Shown here in pieces: positions 22,218-33,321 of a stretch of 42,500 nt of DNA (within the stretch, counting starts at the first letter, position 1; the number at the start of each line of letters is the position of its first letter). Below the pieces are notes generated by a model. The model ran no database searches. It was not told where the DNA came from and was given only the letters and a program-made list of their open reading frames with translations. A program made the translations under genes and the position numbers. The stretch comes from Lingula anatina (lineage: Eukaryota; Brachiopoda; Lingulata; Lingulida; Lingulidae): the NCBI RefSeq assembly GCF_001039355.2, contig NW_019774892.1, positions 406,328 to 448,827 on the forward strand, given 5' to 3'.

Positions 22218-24155
22218 CTGAAATATAAGGGTAGAGTTATTTGACCTATTTAGAATGTTCAAATATTCAGTGTTCTGTATGCTGCAGAGAAAAAATGTGA
22301 CCAATAAATTTTAAATGCTATTTGACTGAAAAACTGGATTAACAACTGTTCTCTTCATGTCACAATGTTTTCCGGGACAAGTTGTTTTCTCTAGATACTT
22401 TGCTATACTGTGCAAAAGTGCAGTCAAGCTTGTAATGAAAAAAGAAGGAACTTTCAGCACTTTTAAGTGCTTAGTGACTCACTAAACGATTTTCAATATG
22501 TTACATAATTTACATCCTTCATTAATAAAGGAGTAAACGGTATATTTTTAGAATAGACTGCAAGAAACAGTGAATCACAAAAAAGCACTTAACTAATATA
22601 TCTAGCACTAAATACAAGAAGTTTTTATATGTTACTTACAAAAGTACAGTCACTCACATTTCCAGTTCATATATACCTCAGATATACCTCAAAAACATTT
22701 AACCAAGGTCAGAGAATAAGAAACTCTATAGACTTGCTTTTGATCTGCTCTATAAACACTGCTATGAAGTCTTATATCACATTATGGTGAATTAGAGCAA
22801 TAAATAGAAGTTTATTATTTTCAACATTACTATTCATTTTTTTTTCGTGCATTGGTATTTAACTTTTCATCCCTAACAAAACACTATTTTTAAGTAGTTG
22901 TTTAAAGGTAATGTCGTATCCTATTTCGGGTTTTCTCAGCAAATTAAATTTTCTTCAGAGAAAAAAGAAACATTCTCCTACTCACAAATCATTGTTACAC
23001 CAATCCCTTGGATTTGATGTTCATTACCATTTCTATTTGAATAATTTAGTTCTAAATGACTGACGTGTAACTTAGACTGTTGTGTCATCTTTTAGAGAGA
23101 ATAATCAACATCAGGAACAACAGTACACGTAGACTCGGACCTTTTTTATTTGAGGGGTTTCTTTGTTTTTAAGGTCAGAACAGGGGAAAGATAAGTGGCT
23201 CTGCAAAATTAGTAAACATAGAAAATATTACTTTGGGACATTTTCAAATGCAGTTAGTATACTAGTACCTTTAATTAAATCACCAAGGACTGTTTTGCCC
23301 TATATACTGATAAATTTATCCTAAAAAAAGAGGTGAGTAGTCATTCTGCTCGTACATGTACATGTAGAGCTTGACAAAATAAGTTTACCTTTATTGCTTC
23401 TTAAAGGGATAACAACTCTTCGTTTTGGCCAAAAAATGAATTTTCCTGGAGTAAACAACAATTTTCCCATACTTACCAATGGTTAATGAATCCATTTTAA
23501 CATTCAAAGTTAGTCCCTGTTTTTTTTTCTAAAAAGTTTGGTTTTTTGTTACAATCTCTTAAGAGATTTTAACAGAGTATAGCCTTCAATGGAGGTCAGG
23601 TGGTCTAAAGACAAGCTCAGATATCAGAATAATAGCTATAACTGCTGTTTTTGTGGTAAAACAGAATATATTATATTTCTACGAGTTATTCACAATGTTT
23701 TTATTGTGAAATATAGATCTCATACGAAGAGTTATTATCCCTTTAATATAAATAAAATATATTTCATTCTTAATTTACCACGTCATTGTCAGTATGTCAT
23801 AAAGGACGACGTATTTATGCAGACACGCATTCTGGTACAAATGTCAAATACACACGTACCAGTACAATGCACATGTTCCTGTACCAGTATGATATACTGA
23901 AGTAGTCTGATTGTGATACACTCCGAGTCACACAACTGCGGCAAAATACACACAAAAGCATTCACAGCAAATAGGATTATATACAAAATGCTGTCTGAAC
24001 CTGAAATGTGAAAATATTAAGTAACTAACATACCATATTATGCTTTCGTTGCTTTCTTTTTCAGTTTCAGTCATTCATGTGAACTTCATGACTTCGCTTC
24101 CTCGTTTGTTGATCTTGGCATATCCCATGATTCTTGGAGCGGAAACAGGAGTTGG
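22218..24155. promoter_or_regulatory. Divergent interval between DENND2 and RPL27A
   Basis: The DENND2 first exon(s) and promoter and the RPL27A promoter must lie here. A strong minus-strand donor (TTG|GTAAGTATGG) ends a possible non-coding DENND2 exon at 23477; weaker GTAAGT- and GTATGT-type sites lie near 22635 and 24030. No coding exon was recognised. No TATA box is evident at the expected distance from the RPL27A start. Confidence 0.4.
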
Positions 24156-24166
24156 CCTCTTTTTCG
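24156..24166 (+). promoter_or_regulatory. RPL27A: 5'TOP tract / transcription start of RPL27A
   Basis: The pyrimidine run CCTCTTTTTC lies about 15-20 bases before the ATG. Metazoan ribosomal protein mRNAs begin at a C within such a tract, which makes their translation mTOR-dependent. The exact start base is inferred. Confidence 0.7.
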
Positions 24167-24178
24167 TGACCATCCAAA

Positions 24179-26887
24179 ATGGTAGGACCAAGTTTGTGTT
24201 TCTGTGAGCCCATAAAAATAAATCGAGCAACATCATTGTTTGCAATGGGCATATGCATCTGATTTTAATGAAAGTATGTTAACCATTGTTTGGTTTACTA
24301 AAGAGGATACCAACATGTGTTGATACGGACAAAAGTATAGAAGCCACCTTCGCAAATAGTTGGCATCCTCTATTTAATAGTAAACCAGCACCACAACGTG
24401 TGCATATAGAGTCTGTTGTTCAGATATTCTGTTTTGATTTTTAGACCTCCAAGAGGAAGAAGACTAGGAAGCTTAGAGGCCATGTCAGTCATGGACATGG
24501 GCGTGTAGGTAGGTAACTTTGATTTCCAAAAATCGTAGCTAATTGTTAAAACCGAGACATGAACATAAAATTCAAACTTAAATACAGATTTTTAGCTGCA
24601 GATATTTTACATGCCACATGTGGGCTAGCTCCTGTCGTCATGAGCAGCTACTTGACCCAACTGGCGAGCCGAAAGACTCCAGGTGTTCAGAAATTACATG
24701 CAATTCTTTTGGTAGCGACTGCCATGAAGGGGGGGGGGGGTTTGCACACCTTTCAACTCTTGTAATACGTTGTTGATAAGCAGACCAATTTTAGGGTGTC
24801 ACTAAATTGTGCAATACCAGGCAACACAGCACAATATACTTGAAAAATGAGTGCAGTCATAAGTAAACATGGGAAACGGTCATTCCCAATAAAATAGGGT
24901 GATATAAAAGCAAAATATATTACTAATATCCTTGATATAACTTAAGAAATCAGCATGATATGTTTATTGTTGAGTCATTGTTATTGCCATACTGGACCTT
25001 ATATGGGATTCAACCTGCACCCCAACTAAGTGGAAATTACTGAAAATTTGGTGTGCTGCCACTTGCACAAATGTGTGTGAATGTATTTTACAAACAGTTT
25101 AGATATTCAAATCTGATTTTGTATTATATATAATACATATTTATAGGGAACTTGATTTTACAACTTCCCTTGAACAAAACATTAGTTTCCTAGTATGGCA
25201 ATTCACCTTTGAAACACAGAAGACTGATATTATATTCTTTGACTTTCAGGTAAACACCGTAAGCATCCTGGTGGTCGTGGTAATGCTGGTGGTCAACATC
25301 ATCACAGAATCAACTTTGACAAATAGTAAGTGAACAGTTGGCTTATACTATTTATATTACTCCAGTCATGTTTTAAATGTATTCCAGAGGTTCTAAGACA
25401 ACTGCCTCAGTTTTAATAAAATACGTTGATGTAGTTTGATTTTAATCACCTCCTACACCCACATTCCTTTTGTTGTGTTTTCATTTTGATCAACAGTTGA
25501 GTGGTTCACATGTAGGCAAGGGGGTTTGCAATTGAGTTTATACTTCCTGGAGTTCAAGTTAAATTGTCTTTGTTATCCTTAACTTGAGATTGCATCATTG
25601 CTTGTCTGCAGTCAGTTTCTAAAGGCTATGTCACCAAATGTTTTTGTAATATTTGTGTTACATATAAGGGGAATCAGACATTTTTAAGAAGCATTGTGTA
25701 TCTCCAGTATCTACACACTATTTCTGTAGGTATTGGTCGTCTAAACAATGCAATAGTAAAAGGCAGTGATTTAGCATCGTTGGGTAGCTACTTGATTAGT
25801 CACCCTGGTTCACAGCTGCTACAACTTTTCTACCCTCTACCAGGGCAACAGATTGATTTCTCACTAGATATTTACTGATATGTTTCTGGTTAAATTCTCT
25901 GTACTGTGGCCCTGTAATGAAATCTCGAGGATGATTACATAGCTATTAATTGTTTGCATAACTACTCAAGCACTGCCACTTAACAATTACCCCTGACAGC
26001 AATCAGGACAGTTAATTGATCTTCTGTGACAACAAAAATAGCCCCTTATGAATAGCTTGTGACTTCAGGGTATTCCTAGTTTTAGCAGACAGACAAGACA
26101 GGTTGCATAATGAGCATTAATCACATCAGTGCAAACCCTAGCTCCCACTGAGCTCCTGCAGAGTGGGTACAATACCATGTGCACGCGTGCAGATTAAATT
26201 TAATAATAACTGGGCCACTGGTAGAGGGTTCAACTTTTCTATACCCAACAAATTAATTTTAATTTGATAGTAATTCAATACACCTTTTCACCAACAATAA
26301 CCTATGAAATGAAGGTGCATGGTAAAATATTGCAATCCCATTATTTAATTGCTTTTGGTCTATTCTAGCCATCCTGGTTATTTTGGAAAAGTTGGCATGC
26401 GTCACTACCACCTGACAAAACAGAAATACTTCTGTCCAACCGTCAATCTGGACCGTCTGTGGTCCTTGGTCTCTGAGCAAACCAGAGACTTTTACAAGAA
26501 GAAGACAGATGTTGCACCAGTCATTGATGTTATCAAAGCAGTGAGTATTTTTGTAGAGGCTAAAAAACTTTGCATGTGTAAAATTCCAATAGATATTTGT
26601 TCTCATAAAAAATTCCAAATCCAGCTTAATGAACATCTTTGATATAATATGTCACTTATGTCTTTGTCAACTTGATGAACTAACATTTTATTTGAGGACA
26701 CTCTTGTGTGAGGTGTGCAATTTGATGCAATGGAGTAACATTTATTTTCATATTCCAGGGTTACTACAAGGTTTTGGGCAAAGGGGTCCTTCCCAAGCAG
26801 CCTGTTATAGTAAAGGCCAAGTTTTTTAGCAAAGCTGCCGAGGCTAAAATCAAGGAAGTAGGGGGCGCGTGTGTCCTCTCAGCCTAA
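24179..26887 (+). CDS. RPL27A: 60S ribosomal protein L27a (uL15), five exons
   Basis: A component of the large cytosolic ribosomal subunit. Exons: 24179-24181 (the ATG alone), 24445-24508, 25250-25325, 26369-26540 and 26759-26887 with TAA at the end. Donors and acceptors are all GT-AG and the phases agree, giving 147 residues against 148 in human. Hallmarks visible are [17 protein letters not shown], then [14 protein letters not shown] with [20 protein letters not shown], and the C-terminal [19 protein letters not shown] and GGACVL. The start is set by a TOP tract, ATG, then an immediate GTAGGA donor; exon 2 has no Met before its conserved start. It lies head-to-head with DENND2 and tail-to-tail with the choline kinase gene. 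Ribosomal protein introns often host snoRNAs, but I could not identify one with confidence. Confidence 0.96.
24291..24386. repeat. Short inverted repeat in RPL27A intron 1
   Basis: TGGTTTACTAAAGAGGATAC at 24291 pairs with the complement at about 24359-24386, separated by about 45 bases. The arms are roughly 24 bases with a small bulge. It could be a tiny foldback element or a structured intron segment. Confidence 0.6.
25833..26228. mobile_element. MITE-like element in RPL27A intron 3
   Basis: The inverted ends CCCTCTACCAG (25833-25843) and CTGGTAGAGGG (26218-26228) bound a ~396-base non-coding insert. The word CAACTTTTCTA occurs directly on both sides (25822-25832 and 26231-26241), as expected for a target-site duplication. 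An internal hairpin (CCTGA...TCAGG) lies near 25990-26020. The superfamily is unassigned. Confidence 0.62.
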
Positions 26888-27044
26888 GAGACTGATAGCA
26901 ATTACAACTCAATTGACATTTCTGTACAAAGCCGAGATATGAAGAGAAAAATGAAATTATGTGAAAACTGCGTTCTGTCTTTGTTTTTGTAATTTAAGCA
27001 CCAGAATAGCCTTTGTTAAACCACCTCTTCAAAGTGTCTAAGAC
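26888..27044 (+). other. RPL27A 3'UTR and downstream DNA
   Basis: This follows the TAA stop. No canonical AATAAA was seen; a variant signal within the A-rich stretch near 26940-26960 is likely but not assignable. Confidence 0.4.
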
Positions 27045-27252
27045 CCCATTCCCAGAGATTAGATCAATCCAACTAGATCGACCTAACTCCCTGGGGGTTC
27101 ACGCTAAATAGCTGTCAGTCGAGCAGGCACGAAAGTTAATTACCCCCTTACAGCTTGTAGGCAGGACGGACATCTAAGCCAAATTATCTGACAGTAATCT
27201 AGTGAGACTCCCCATGGGGATAGATCAATCTAAAATCTATGGAATGCGCCCT
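27045..27252. mobile_element. Small element with imperfect terminal inverted repeats
   Basis: The left end (CCCCATTCCCAGAGATTAGA then TCAATCC) resembles the reverse complement of the right end (GATCAATCTAAAATCTATGG then AATGCG). About 205 bases, non-coding. The inverted repeat is visible but imperfect. Confidence 0.45.
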
Positions 27253-27409
27253 AAATTTCAAAAAAGGATTGCTACCCTGCAACAGTGTTTTCTCAAATCG
27301 CCTCTTTCAGTATCTTACACTTTTTGTCCTAGACACACTTATTTGAATTAGGCAGGAATAGAGCAGAACCAAGTTGAACAAATAATTTTTTCAAATCTTG
27401 CTACATTCA

Positions 27410-28060
27410 AATTGACCGCTAGTCACACTACAGGTGGAATGAGCTACCATGCTGTTGGAATTTGATTTTTTGTATATTCCTTGATATTTGCCTGCCGAAT
27501 ATGGTTCTTCATCCATTTGAAAGGTACACATGAACCAAGTGTCTGTGGAGCGTGGATTCCCTGTAACACATATAAACCACCTACTGGTTTCTTATAAGAC
27601 TCGAATAAATTGACATGCCAAGGGATAAACTGAATAAATCACTCGATCAGCCATAAAGGAGCTTTAGATTGCTCCTTTCTTTAATTTTTTGCTCAGAAAT
27701 TTGACCTACTTTTCTGTCCCATTCATGTACAGCATTCAAAAGCTAGCAGAAAAATGTGTTCAAACATTTTTGGGGTAATATTAAACTGTATTTTGGTAAT
27801 TCTATTAGTTATGCTATTTGAAACTATATATGTGCTGGCATGTGGTTGGCTTTTGTGGCAAAAAAAATTGCTTTGCATCTTGAAATGTTAGGAATGCTGC
27901 AATAATATTCAGAATACAGACATAATGCAGTTTGAATACTAAAATACATTTGATGTTTCTCTTCGGTGAATGCAAAGAAACCCGAAAGTTTTGAACATGA
28001 CCAAACAGTTTCATATGACCATAAGCCTTTTAGAATGCAATTCCAAATTCCAGGTGCATG
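27410..28060. mobile_element. Remnant of the GAATGC-rich foldback family, interrupted by R3
   Basis: GTCACACTACAGGTGGAATG at about 27422 resembles the pair B end at 2099 (GTCACACTAGAGGCGGAATG). GAATGC/GAATAC-type words recur at 27890-28050. An inverted R3 copy (about 27533-27700) lies between the two parts. The right terminus is not clear. Confidence 0.5.
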
Positions 28061-28066
28061 CACAGA

Positions 28067-28240
28067 GGCCGTATTCAGAACAGTGGACTTGCTAGTCCAG
28101 GGTAAAATATGGCAACCCACTAAAAAGCTTGCTGTCTGATCCACTAATGTACACTGAATAGATCTTCCATGGGGAAGTATTCAAGTGGGTCAGCCATGTT
28201 TGGCCTTCAGACTAATTAGTCCACTGTTCTGAATGCGGCC
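28067..28240. mobile_element. 174-base MITE with ~26-base terminal inverted repeats
   Basis: The left end GGCCGTATTCAGAACAGTGG, followed by ACT, matches the complement of the right end (AGTCCACTGTTCTGAATGCGGCC) with one mismatch. The inner part is non-coding. It is a compact non-autonomous DNA transposon. Confidence 0.8.
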
Positions 28241-29458
28241 ATAATCTCCATTTATGCAGATTTTTCAAAAAATTTTGTGGGGGTGGCATCTACTTCTTTA
28301 TTGATTTGAACATTACATTCCTGGCACATTATGAGAATGTATGTCATTTAGAGAAGTTATGGGAGCTCATACAAAGACAAACAAAAATCCGACTAATATG
28401 TAGGTAAATTTATTTCTTCATAATTGTCCCTACCTGTAATCAAAGTTAACAAAATACAGCACCTATTGAAATTGCACTACATTAATTTCATACACCCATT
28501 TGGGGATAAAAATTACTTGAAAGCTAAATACCAGTTTGATCCACAATTATCGTTATCTATTTCTACAGCGGTAACCACTATATCCTAGTCAAAATTGACA
28601 TCTTCCAACTACAAATTTATCACTTTAATTGTTTATCATTGCATTTCAGTGAGCAATTTATGGCACAGTAATTTGGGAAATGGCATACAAATATATAATA
28701 TAAATGAACTGCAAAATGAGGCTTATTCAATGCATTTTCCAAGTCAAATTTAAAAGTAGCTTATGAGGCAAGTACGTGTGCTATAGGTTTATATCCCAGG
28801 AAATTTTAGAAGTGCAAAATGTTAATGGCAAGCTATTCCAATACATGAATGGGGGGAAAATGAAATTAAAAAAATCTCTACATGTGTTTCTTGTATTGTT
28901 TAGCACCCTTGGTTATACATTATAATTTTTGGTATATTAAAGCAAATGGGGTACCACAACTATATGACTAAACTACTTCAGGATTATGGGTACAGTTAAC
29001 CTCTTAAATTTGGTGTAGATTGTAGTACTCAACAAAGAAAATTTCTAATATCACATATCAGATTGTCTTAATTTTCCAGTCAGCTGGCCCCAGTAGCTTT
29101 CAATATTAACATTCACATCAGACTTAAAAGAACAAATTAAATTGATCTATAATGGACAAAATATTTCAGTCTATTGTATGTATCCAGTAGAAACAATATC
29201 AAGGTGGCTAATTTCAAGGAGATGACAACATACAAAAAATTTCAATGCTATGATGTACTAATGTAATATGTTCCCTATTCACTCATTCCCTCAAAGAGGC
29301 CTCCTGACTGAGACACAAATAAAATATACCATTAAAATTTATGGGAATGCTTAAAATGACATTGTCTTTCACAACTTATCTGGTAAATAAAAAAATTAAC
29401 GAGAGAAAAGCAGTGAAATGTACAAACAAAAAACAGGAAAAATGTTGCACAAAAAAGA

Positions 29459-29466
<8 letters not shown>
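28241..29466. other. Intergenic DNA, nothing recognised
   Basis: No exon, RNA gene or clear repeat was seen. Confidence 0.5.

Positions 29467-29500
<34 letters not shown>
29467..29500. repeat. (AT)n microsatellite
   Basis: An uninterrupted AT run follows an A tract. Confidence 0.97.
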
Positions 29501-29502
<2 letters not shown>

Positions 29503-29519
29503 ATTTAAAAGCAATGAAC

Positions 29520-30210
29520 ATTTTATTATGCATAACAGCATTATCACCACCGCTTCAGTACTTAGCATAGGGCTTCAAGCCCATATAAGAGTTCAAAGTC
29601 TACATGTGGTAAGTAAGTCAGACATACAGGGGAACAAAAATTGATAACTTTATTATCTTATATTGGATGTTCATCCAAACAAACTGACTTTCTCAGTTGA
29701 GGCTTTAAGTTCTGTGAAGATGCAGTCTTCCTTTTATATTTGTTAAGTGAATTTTGATGCAATATTACCTAATGCTGCAATGCTGAGAAAGTGTGGATAA
29801 ACTTTATCAAAACTAAACCGATCAAGATAATTTTCAAACTCGATCTGTATATTAGTTCTTTGAATCAGTCCAACTAGTTTTAAAGAAAAATAAGGCATAG
29901 TTTTTATGTTATTTGTATGACACTGGATAAATTATGCTGTAAAAAAGCATAAAAAGGACAACTTTAGAACTTGTCCTGTATTTTATGAATATTCATCAGT
30001 TCTGTTAATTTGAAGACAAAATGTAAACTGGTTATTCTTTTATCTGTAGAACAGTGGATAAAATATGCTGAAAAAATTTAAAAAACAGCATAACTTTTGG
30101 GAAAATGGTCGAATCAAGCCAATTTTCAAACTTGACCTGTAATTTATGAATATTCATCAGTTCTGTATGTTTGAAGACAAAAGCTCACATACTTCTTCAC
30201 TTATCGTTGT
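29520..30210. repeat. R1 tail followed by tandem R2 units (130-160 base period)
   Basis: An R1-like tail (GGCTTCAAGCCCATATAAGA) is followed by three diverged direct units. Each carries a 'CTGTA..TTATGAATATTCATC' or 'TTTGAATCAGTCC' block, a TGGATAAA..ATGCTG block and a CATAACTTT block, with units starting near 29840, 29970 and 30130. The order R1 then R2 repeats that at 17255-18060, suggesting one composite element with internal tandem repeats. Confidence 0.62.
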
Positions 30211-30402
30211 AACAGTGAAAGTGCACTGCGACAACAGACACAGCTGGCAGTTACATGTACTGACACATCTGTGTCTGTACATAAAAAAGAAGGAACTGCA
30301 ACTCATCATTTTCACTGCCCTACAATGCCAAAAAAGTTCACTGAGAAAAGTGTCAAAAGGACGGCAGATAGTTTAACTGCTAGAAAAGATTTGCCCAGAA
30401 CC

Positions 30403-32186
30403 TCATCCTTTTTTTGGTGGTTTTATTTGGGCTAACTCAGCTTTCTGTCTGAAGTATGCCTCAAATCTGACCAATGCATAATCCTGAAAAAAAGTGTAGA
30501 CAAGTTTATAATGAACAGATTCAAATAACAAACGAAACCTCTCTTTTTATAGTAAAATGGTGACAATGCAAATGCATATTTTGGTAGTTTACGGTAATGA
30601 ATATGAAAAACTACTTAAAACCTTAAAGCATCAAGTAATTTTATTATTTAAATTATCTTTTAGCTTAAAGCAAAAAGTGGGGTGTATACTTATTTGCAAA
30701 TGTAGCATTGTATCTCTTTTCTCACCAAATATCCAAATTCAATATGGCTGATCTTTGAGCAAGCAAGAGACCATGTGCCCCACAAGAAATGAGATATTAG
30801 GCCACAGGCACTGCATTCATAAAGCATCGACTCTGCTTTTTGTTCTATTTCATCCTCATTTTCACCACTGGCAGACAAGTAAGCCTTTAAGAAGAAAATC
30901 TGCAAGGACCAAAAATCCAAATATTATCATAATGTCACAACCAGAGTTATATTTATGGGAACCTCAGTAATATTCACAATTATTTAATATTATATGTCAA
31001 TTATTTAATATTATATGTCAACCTAAAAAGAATACCTGCTCTTCCCTTGATGGATAATTTTCTCGACTTTCCTTGTAAAAAGGGAATTTATCATAAGTGT
31101 AGTCATACACCCACTCATTGAAATGGTTGGCAATATCACAACCCCTGAAACCAATATATACCGATCTTTTAAAAGACTGTTGAGTTTGCAAAACACCTCA
31201 AAACATTATTAAAAGTACTTAGAGAGGTGTATTTTTTTTATTAAACACTAAATCCAATACACAAAATAAAATTATCATCTACAGAGATAAGATTCCATAT
31301 AGCAGAGTTCAAAATTCATCAAAAAAATCAAACTGTGTTCACAACATGAATTTAAATCAACATAACAAAAATTTTTAGTAAGTGATAAGACACACCTTGA
31401 CATTGCATAGGTTGTTAAAAAGATATAAATTAGCAGTCCATATAAATTCACTTTACCTGTAGTTGTAATTGCAATATTCAAAGTCTATGGCCATCAATTC
31501 CATGTCATCAGTATCCCCAAAACATAAAATATTGCCTGAAACAAAGAAATCTCAAAGCTACTATATCTTCTTCACTATAACAATTTTGTTACAATATTGT
31601 GCCCTGACTAAAACACTGGTTATGAATTTCTGGTTGTGTTGCACAAGACTATTATATATATTATGTAATCAACAAACAATTGCTAATGCTTACCTTCTTG
31701 TAGATCATTGTGACAGAAGACAACAGGTGAATTGACACCAATCACAAAATCTCTGAAATAATTTACAAAGAAATAATCAAAGGCTATTAAACAGTAGTTT
31801 ACAAAACATTTGTGGAATCTGCTTATATACATATTTTAAAGTTATGGACATACAAATATATTTCACATTTTTACTTAAAAAGTATGTGAAATAAATGTTA
31901 TCCATTATCTTACAATACATTTGCTACCAGAGATAAATGAAAGTTCCTACACTTTGCGCCAGTTTATAAGTACACTGTGCCAAAATTGAGGACTGTACGA
32001 TCATCAAAAACTTTTATCCCATGGGCTTTATCAAATTTTAAGAACTGAGGTTTTTATGAATTTTTAATGTGTATCGAATCATTTTAACACTTACAAGTAT
32101 ATTTACAAGTATATTTTAAGATTGTGCATCTCACGACTTTTTGTTTTTATTGTAAAATCCAACTTTTTAAGTTGCAAATAAATACA

Positions 32187-32246
<60 letters not shown>

Positions 32247-33263
32247 AATTTAATACATGCATCTTAAGATAAAACTGGAAGTTTAAAATAATTCTTCTGT
32301 TATTTTATGTCAGGTGCCTACATGTAAAATTTTCATAAACTGAACCCTTGGTTAAGATGACAGTGGATTTCATGTTACTTGTTTTCCCTTGGTAATTGTG
32401 TAGATACTTTCAGCTATATTTTCTTACTTAAGTGTTTCAAATTCTGCTTCTATCTTGAAGGAGAAAATTTTCTCTAATAGCACCTTGTCGTAGGGTTTGG
32501 CATTTTCCAAAGTAAGTGATGAAGCTTCCTGGAGCCACCTTAAACAGAAAACAAAACGTCTATGTAATAAATCATAAAATCATTCCTTTTATTATTTTCA
32601 TAAAATATCCACTTATTAACCTTTGAAGGATTTTAATGCACTAAAATGCATTATCAGAAAAAGCCAAGTGAAGAGATGTAATTCACATCTGAGTAATGTG
32701 ATCACTTACAAATTAATACTTTGTGAAGAGGTAGCAATATCTCTGAATAATAAGAATAATAAGACAAACTTATTGTGAAATTACAAAAGCACCTAAGTTA
32801 TGATTTTTTAATGTTTTATATGATATAAAAAATTTGAAAACATTGAAAAAATTGAAATCCAAATGTATGAATTTCAAATCTTACTTTGCAATCATTTCAA
32901 ACATGGCAACAGGTTCTTTGTTGACAGGCATGTCCAGCACATGGAACTTAGCCATGACCTGTGCAATCCTCTTTGATATGTAAGGAACCCTCAACTCTGC
33001 TGTAGTCAAACTACGAGACTGAAATGTAAAAACAAAATCATAGATGCAAATTGTCAGGTGTGTAATCTAATTCTTTTACGCCACAGAGAATTGAAAATCC
33101 ATTCCCTTACTTTAATTTCATATGGCTCAAGTTAATAGTGCAATTACATCCAGTGTTGTCAAATTGCCAAGCATTTTATGACCTCAAATAGCAGATTTAT
33201 TTAGTTTTTAAACAGGTTTCTATAAACATGCACCAAAAGGTCTAAATCAACAATAAATTTTCC

Positions 33264-33321
<58 letters not shown>

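Noticed and set aside
24311-24319. ATG in RPL27A intron 1 as a possible start
   Set aside because: It is followed within two codons by TGA and lies inside the hairpin; the ATG at 24179 next to the TOP tract fits.
24559-24765. 68-codon ORF in RPL27A intron 2
   Set aside because: No family signature; it ends in a poly-G-encoded glycine run and lies within a well-supported intron.
26541-26758. Possible C/D box snoRNA in RPL27A intron 4 (TTGATGAA near 26670)
   Set aside because: The C box is imperfect, and no D box CTGA or terminal stem is found at the right distance.
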